In this document: piece by piece, positions 58,482-64,000 of the stretch
Numbering within the stretch: the first letter of the stretch is position 1
Layout of the letters: the number at the start of each line of letters is the position of its first letter
Assembly (NCBI GenBank): GCA_905221605.1
Contig: CAJNDS010002519.1
Location: forward strand, 186,501-250,500
Source of the DNA: Symbiodinium natans
Lineage: Eukaryota; Sar; Dinophyceae; Suessiales; Symbiodiniaceae
Length of the DNA: 64,000 bases
Reading direction: 5' to 3'
Notes under the pieces: model-generated
Database searches by the model: none
The model's input: only the letters and a program-made list of their open reading frames with translations
Told to the model about the DNA's origin: nothing
Program-made: the position numbers and the translations under genes

Positions 58482-59393
58482 ATGGGCCGTGGTCGCGCAC
58501 GAACCTCCATTTCGAACAGAGCCGGCGGCGAAGGTCGCAGTCGTGCGCCCGTGCGTGGAAGTCGCCAAGCAGTGCTCGTGGACGGTTCCGCGGTGACGAT
58601 CTCGGATGATGAAGATGAGTCGGTCGCGATGATGACCGCGGGCGACGAACAGAATCCGAAGTGGAAGAGAGTCATAAGGTTGTGGAGGTTGAAAAGGTTG
58701 GCAACTTTCGACGACATGCTCGCAAGTCGAAGCATCCATGACGCATGCCTCGAGCCATCGTCGATGGTGCAGATTCTCAAGGCCATCCCATCCCATCTGC
58801 GCATGCAAGCGGAGCTGCCTCACAAAGAGAACTTGACCGAGGCGGACGTTATTCCCCATCTCAACGACGCTTGGAAGATAGCGCAGCTGCACACCGAGGC
58901 CCGAGCTTACTGGCTGGCTCAGGCGGAGAAGTTCTCGAACGACAAGCTCGACTTCGCACTGGACGCGTCCATGACGCGACATGGCATCCTGTTCAAAATG
59001 GCCCAGCACGAAACGTTTCCCGCGCACCTGCAGGGCGACAGACTCAAGGAGTTGCTGGCTTTGGCAGACATGGACGCAAGCGAGCAATCCGAGGCTGCGG
59101 AACTGCAGAGATCCTTCCTGGCTCAGCTCATCCCTTCGAAGAGTGCCGTCTTGGTCTTCGACGCGGCGGACGCTCTCATGGAAGCCTCCACTGGCAGGAC
59201 CTCCCCGACAGCTCGGCTCATCAAAGACGTCTTGCTCCTCGTCCCCGAGGAAGTTCGCGCAAGCTTGGACCTTCCAGAGCCGGAACGATACCGTTCCATC
59301 AAACGCCCGCAATGGCGAGAGGACGTGAACACCATCCTATCGCTGGCCTTTGCTGGCCTAGCATCTCACTGGGACATCGCCAAAACCGTGTGA
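58482..59393 (+). CDS. Unknown protein, member 2 of a tandem duplicate pair
   Basis: 303 residues from ATG 58482. The N-terminus is Arg/Gly/Ser-rich (MGRGRARTSISNRAGGEG) with an acidic patch SDDEDESVAMM. From residue ~70 it follows member 1 closely: FDDMLASRSIHDACLEPS, HKENLTEADVIPHLNDAWKI, HETFPAHLQGDRLKELLALA and KRPQWREDVNTILSLAFAGL. Differences are scattered and conservative, with one short indel region near LEQDAAKV/LNDAWKI. The frame is intact in both copies, suggesting both were under constraint or the duplication is very recent. The sequence between the copies (57706-58481) holds no other gene I can identify. Confidence 0.6.
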   Translation: MGRGRARTSISNRAGGEGRSRAPVRGSRQAVLVDGSAVTISDDEDESVAMMTAGDEQNPKWKRVIRLWRLKRLATFDDMLASRSIHDACLEPSSMVQILKAIPSHLRMQAELPHKENLTEADVIPHLNDAWKIAQLHTEARAYWLAQAEKFSNDKLDFALDASMTRHGILFKMAQHETFPAHLQGDRLKELLALADMDASEQSEAAELQRSFLAQLIPSKSAVLVFDAADALMEASTGRTSPTARLIKDVLLLVPEEVRASLDLPEPERYRSIKRPQWREDVNTILSLAFAGLASHWDIAKTV

Positions 59394-59518
59394 GAAGTCG
59401 GAGCAGCAGCCGGAGGTCCCTTGGGAACAGGATCGACCCTCTAGCCTAAACAATTTAAACTTCAGTACGTATGGTTCTGGACGAGCTAGAGACGGGTCGA
59501 CGTCCAAGGGCGGCTTGA

Positions 59519-60175
59519 GTATGCAAAAGCCCCTCGAAGCGGCTTCTACTCGACATCATCTCCGACAACAAAAAGTCGTCTCCCAGCCTCTCCCCTTCGA
59601 GAGCGCTGGCTTTACAGCCCGAACCCCCGTCAGTTGCTTATAGCATTGCCCAAAAACTCTCTGCCACGAAAGCATTCCCTAACCCCCCATCCCTCAATGA
59701 AGCCAACGTTGCAGGTTCAGGCACGCAGGTAGCGACCTGTGACCCACCACCACAGGTTCTGCGAGAAATCCGGGAGTCCTTCTCCACGATGGCTACTGAA
59801 ATGACGAGATTGATGAACGAGCAACTCACCCGGGCCCAGCAGGACATGAGCCGAGCCCTTGACGAACTGGGGCAGGCAACTTCAGAGGCCAAGGTCAAAG
59901 GAGACACCATTGACGTCAAACACCCATCTGGGGTGAGCAAGATCCTGGAGCAAATGGGGGCCGACCTCATCAAGCTGCGTGCCCAGAGTGACAAAGCAGC
60001 CACTTGGCATGGTCCGACGGCGGCCAGGCTTGAGAAAACGGAGACCCTTGCCAATGAGGTCAAGACGGAGCTGGCCAAAGTTGCACTGGCTGCTCGGCCT
60101 CCTGCAAGACATGCTCTCTGTCTCCAAGGCAGTGCGTATGAACAATGGGGTGTCGAGAGACAGGTCATTGAATAG
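59519..60175 (+). CDS. Coiled-coil reading frame of unknown function (possible exon)
   Basis: The frame is open from just after a stop at 59516-59518 to 60175, with the first ATG at 59789 (128 residues from there). Upstream codons already read like protein (AYSIAQKLSATKAFPNPPS, QVLREIRESFSTMATEMTRL), so the true start may be in an earlier exon. The middle is heptad-rich: NEQLTRAQQDMSRALDELGQ, VSKILEQMGADLIKLRAQSD and RLEKTETLANEVKTELAKV, predicting a coiled coil. It follows the second duplicate gene by about 125 bp and could belong to the same transcription unit. No family is recognised. Confidence 0.45.
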   Translation, partial: VCKSPSKRLLLDIISDNKKSSPSLSPSRALALQPEPPSVAYSIAQKLSATKAFPNPPSLNEANVAGSGTQVATCDPPPQVLREIRESFSTMATEMTRLMNEQLTRAQQDMSRALDELGQATSEAKVKGDTIDVKHPSGVSKILEQMGADLIKLRAQSDKAATWHGPTAARLEKTETLANEVKTELAKVALAARPPARHALCLQGSAYEQWGVERQVIE

Positions 60176-60557
60176 GATGGCATTCTGAATTCACCAAAAT
60201 TGAATTCACGCTGCCCGCCCCTTGAGTTTCTGAACTGCATGGGAGTCCTGGCTGCATGGGAATTTGGTGCATGATGCCACGCCATGCAAGCTGCAAGTGA
60301 GAATTTGGAACATGCTGGCATCTTGGTCTTGGCCAGCTGAAGATGGGGGAGACAGTGCAAAAGCCAACTTTGTGAAGATGTGGGCAAAAAGGGCCTGAGG
60401 AAGGGGCCCTCGATGCGCGAAATATCTGGCGTCCTGTGAGTGAGAGGAGGTGAGTGAAGAGATGTTTCACCGTATTGACACATAGACTCCGATTCACCTA
60501 TTTAGCCTATTCGGACTGACGGACCTTGCCTGCCTTGTGCGAGAGTGAGCGACGGAA

Positions 60558-60578
60558 CCCTAAACCCCTAAACCCTAA
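60558..60578. repeat. Interstitial telomere-like CCCTAAA units
   Basis: Three adjacent units of CCCTAAA type (one with an extra C) match the plant/dinoflagellate telomere repeat TTTAGGG. The run is only about 21 bp and is flanked by ordinary sequence. Confidence 0.6.
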
Positions 60579-62267
60579 GGCTGTTTTGTCTGCTCTGATA
60601 ATTTTGACAAGGATGCATGAAGAATTAAATTGAGCATTTTGAATAATTTGGTGGTTTAACTGAATTGTGCTTTTTGAATAATGTGAGGTTTATAAGTATG
60701 ATGAAGGCATTCACTCGAAACTCTGGCAGGCGGTGATCGAGCGGCTTTTGCTTTTGCGAGCTTTTGTTTTCAGACTTCCCACCCTCCACCCCCACAAAGC
60801 TTGGGTACGGGGCATCCTTTGCTTGAAGTGCAGCCCTAATCTCCTTTGAAGGGTTTCATACTTGGTCCGGTGCAAGCCGGATGGCAGGTGCTTCCTTGCT
60901 TGTACGGGCTAGGACTGCGCCAAACAAGGGGTGCGTGCTCGATCCTGCTTGCTTCTGAGCTGAAGGCTGTTTTTTTGTTGTTCCCCGCATTTTGTTTTCT
61001 TTCTTTGGTGTCTCGCGTGTGAGGATCTGGTCACGAGTTCCCAAACAAAAGCCTTTGCCGTTCATGTTTGGCACTGAGTGGATGCACAGCTGGAGCAACC
61101 AAGGCATGATGACATATTCTCTTTGCCTCTGCTCATCCCAGATCTGGCTGACTTGCAGAGGAGCCTTGACTGCATTCCAATCGAAGTTCAGCTCAGGGCC
61201 AGTGGCCACAAATGCGCCTCACTTCGTGCGTGCACCTCACATGACTGCTATCATTCATGCCTGTGCAATTCTACACTGGGCTCTGCAGATGCTGGTGTTG
61301 AGGCGATGGTTTCTCGGTGAATAAACGCAGCTTGGCATGGCATTCTCTGACCACAGCGATGCGGTGTTGCGGCTCCTGCCCATATCAATCCAGCACAGTA
61401 GTTGTTCATTTCGCCTTGCATAGTTGGCCGACCATGGTTATGCGAGCATGAGTTAAGCATTCCGAGTTGGCGGTGCAGGCATGGGGGCCGCCCTTATCTC
61501 GCAAGTTCTGGTTTGCTCAGCCTTCTTTGGACGAGTCCTCAGCGCAGTTACTTGCATGAGAAGTGCCCACGAGGAGAAGAATGACCTTGGGGCTTTCGCT
61601 TCTGGCCGATTCTTTTGGAGCGTAGCTCACCCTTCTTATGTGTTCCTCGTAGTTTTGCCGCAAGGCCTGACGTGGGCGTCTTCAGGGCCGAGCGCCACTG
61701 GATGGTACGTGCCTGCCTTGGACAGCAGATCGCGCCGGACTTGATTGGTGAGACGTCCAGCTCATCCTTGCAATTGGCGGGGAGCGTGGGGGGGGGGGGG
61801 GTTGAAAGCATGCTTCCCTCCAGAACCTCCTCACTGTGACGAATCCAGCCAAAACCGGGTAGCGAAGGCATCATCTAAATCCGGGCCTCTATGCTCTCTG
61901 ACGTATAAGCATACGTCAGCAGGCACAGCACCGGTCTGTCGCCGGCGCATCCTTCCACAAACGCTCCTAAACTCCTAAGTAAACCTAAACACAATATATC
62001 TTTTGAGTTCACTGCTGCTCCATCGCCTTCACGCATCGCCCTTCTTGGTCTGATAAGCCGCACCCCTCCCCAACCCCCCACATCCACTCTGCGCACTGAA
62101 TCAAGGTGCCGATGTTGGTGGTGATCGCCGTCCGCCCCTTAATTAGTCCTTCTATGCTGGCGAGACATGAGGTGCAAGCAACGGGCATGTTCTTTAAACC
62201 ACACGAATCATTCGCTGATACCTCTTCTTCGCAGCTGGCAGCTCGGATGGCAGCTGCTTGTTGGAAG
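60579..62267. other. Probable ENT intron sequence with weak exon candidates
   Basis: Two + strand pieces could be ENT exons: about 61078-61190 (contains IFSLPLLIPDLADLQRSL) and about 61480-61545 after AG|G (MGAALISQVLVCSAFFGRVL, hydrophobic, possibly a transmembrane helix). Neither carries a diagnostic ENT motif. A G homopolymer of about 12 nt lies at 61790-61801. Confidence 0.3.
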
Positions 62268-62722
62268 GTTCTCGCCTTGTCGAACAGCATCCTGCAGACT
62301 GGGGTCTTCGGAGTTGCAGGCATGGCTTGCGCTGTCACTGTGCACATGGAACGGAGACGACGGACCCTACAAACTTGGACGATTTCTCATTGGGATGCTG
62401 AGCTTGAATCCTGGTCTAAAGGTCCTGATCAGCTGGTTGTTTACAGGGCTTGCATGGGCTTGCCCTTCTTCTTCTTCTTAGGGCAACACGAGCCGGTTGC
62501 AAATCCCCTTCGTCCAAAAGGGGCGAAACTAACAGCTCTACTGTCAACGAAATCTCTGTTTTGGCAGGCTCGATTAGCTCTGAGATGTCAGCAGCCGTGA
62601 TGCTCGGCTTGGGTATGTCTGGTTTGGCAACCTGCCAGCATTTCACTAGCGAACCTGCGTTGTTGGACTTACGCCGATTTGTCATTGTGCCTGCACCCAG
62701 ACCTTCGCGGCAACTAAGGTAA
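62268..62722 (+). CDS. Equilibrative nucleoside transporter, middle exons
   Basis: Exon 62268-62319 (VLALSNSILQTGVFGVAG) joins exon 62568 onward (SISSEMSAAVMLGLGMSGLA) in phase through a GC donor, both with AG|G acceptors. Together they give the helix 4-5 region of ENT transporters, where NxxxQxxxFGLAG is followed by a GxGxSG motif that lines the pore. The second exon may continue to about 62630; the frame stays open to 62722. The N-terminal exons of an ENT lie at 51518-51936 on the same strand, so these probably belong to one gene with about 10 kb between them, although two separate ENT genes cannot be excluded. Later helices (7-11) were not identified before the window ends. Confidence 0.65.
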
Positions 62723-64000
62723 GCTTCTTTATTTCGCTGCTTACACAAGCACTGCAGCATGCCGCTCGGCCATGCTGAGGTTGACATCGGTGTCAGTCAT
62801 GAGATGTCTGATGTCTTGAACGATGGTGCTGGATCTAGGATCAGTGAAGGGTCTCCCCTAAACACGTTGAAAAACAAAGGAGGGCTTGGGGAAAAGGATC
62901 TCCCAGAGTTCCGAGGTTTTGTTACGGTGTGTTACTTCAGGCTTCTTTCCGGCGTCGATTTCACTGTACTACTACAGATTAAAACGGGCTCTATCATGGG
63001 TTTATGAGGGATGATGGGGGGAACTAACCAGACGTTCAGCGCTGGCATGCACGCTACAAAGACTCTGCGTTCACTCGACCAGGCCATGAGTGGAGGAGGC
63101 GGCGATTCTGCACATTCTGGCATGGAGGTGGCCGTGGTCCTTTGGGCTGGGAACTTGGGTCGGAATCAATGCATGTTGCGAGCACCTGAGGGGCAGGTGA
63201 GTCCGAAGACCTGGATGTTTCGTTTGGGGCGTTCTTTTCGGCGAGTTTCGTGCGTGTTTTTGAGCTCGCGACAATTCTTGATGCCATGTTGTAGACTTGG
63301 GCAATCTAGGGCAATCACATGGGGCTGTGGTGGGCCAGATTTAGTCACGGTCTTGACACATAGTACTGACGGCTAAGAAGTGAGCACATTGGAGTGCCCT
63401 CCCAGTAGCGCAGCACCGCGCTGTGCTGAACTAAGCTGCTGAGGCCCTTTGCATCCTGCAGACCATCACCTCATGTTGGGTCTATTTTGTGTACCTCCGG
63501 TACAGACTGCCGGACCTTGGGAGAGAGAGAGAGAGAGAGAGTCTGCTAAAGTTGCGTCGGGATGCCGTGCTACATGATTATACCGCGCTTGTCCTATGCG
63601 TGCCCTGTTTCGCTTCTTGTCACGAACTGGGGTTCTCCAGCATCCGAAGCCAAGCAGCTGTGCCCTTGTGCGAACGTGCAGAGAAGGAGACAGCTGATGC
63701 CATTGCAATGCTGGAGCAGCAGCGAGCGACGCCCTCTGAGGTGACCTTTCAATTTTTTGGTAGGTGGGGTGGCGACGAAAGCTCATGCATTCGTAGACAC
63801 GTCAACAGTGTATTGCAAGCAATTGTCGTGTGATGTGTTTTCTGCAACCGCTTTCTGTTGCATGAGTTTGAGCAGCACCACCGTTGCTTGATTAGTCTGT
63901 CATGCGTGGCCAGGCATCCGGAAGGAACATCTCCTTTCCAGAAGTCGAGAACGCCCCCTCGACGGACCCTTGCGGAAGTACGGAGAGCTGGGCACAGCAA
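62723..64000. other. Downstream interval, unassigned
   Basis: A probable exon at about 63655-63745 on the + strand reads AVPLCERAEKETADAIAMLE then QQRATPSEVT, helical and natural-looking, but I cannot place it in a family. A (GA)n tract lies at 63522-63541. No ENT C-terminal motif was found. Confidence 0.3.

Noticed and set aside
57048-59449. Alternative + strand frames overlapping both duplicate genes
   Set aside because: They are open because of shared codon bias and the duplication. The other frame keeps conserved substitutions and a consistent helical domain.
1-64000. CRISPR arrays, rRNA genes, IS elements
   Set aside because: No regular spacer-repeat array, no rRNA core sequence and no transposase motif was seen in reading through.

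Overview
The window looks like nuclear DNA of a dinoflagellate, most likely a Symbiodiniaceae-type alga. Gene bodies are cut into many very short exons. I placed 36 splice junctions by eye, from family motifs and reading-frame continuity: 8 donors begin GT, 18 begin GC and 10 begin GA, and every acceptor I used reads AG|G. This pattern is known from Symbiodiniaceae and is rare elsewhere. All supported genes lie on the + strand. One encodes an N-extended ClpP protease subunit of the plastid type and another a long PPR protein. Introns are long and rich in microsatellites. No bacterial features (operons, Shine-Dalgarno sites, IS elements, CRISPR) were seen.

Layout. 0.4-0.9 kb: three exons of an unidentified gene. 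4.0-6.8 kb: a PPR protein, rebuilt in three exons. 9.6-11.7 kb and 22.5-23.3 kb: ten exons of one kinesin motor domain in the correct order; a single-exon GT54 (MGAT4-like) glycosyltransferase sits between the two exon clusters at 12.6-13.5 kb. 24.5-34.8 kb: a calcium-dependent protein kinase with a Gln-rich N-terminus, an unusual EF-hand pair before the kinase, and at least three EF-hands after it. 39.0-39.8 kb: a single-exon RraA-family protein with a presequence-like N-terminus. 41.6-43.3 kb: a cytochrome P450. 45.2-49.9 kb: ClpP, rebuilt completely in nine exons. 51.5-51.9 kb and 62.3-62.7 kb: exons of an equilibrative nucleoside transporter (ENT). The roughly 10 kb between the ENT exons holds GA-rich microsatellites, a CCCTGGAGTGCCCA minisatellite, a frameshifted gene relic with a 77-bp tandem repeat, a recent tandem duplication of an unknown gene family, and a coiled-coil reading frame.

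The genes do not form an obvious pathway. They are a co-directional series of nuclear genes for signalling (CDPK), organelle maintenance (ClpP, probably PPR), secretory glycosylation (GT54), transport (ENT, kinesin) and metabolism (P450, RraA). The less explained parts are the two genes whose exons are separated by about 10 kb containing other reading frames, the duplicated unknown family, and repeats shared between introns of unrelated genes.

Limits: exon boundaries are inferred by eye. Small exons are certainly missed, and long stretches remain where I could not identify anything.
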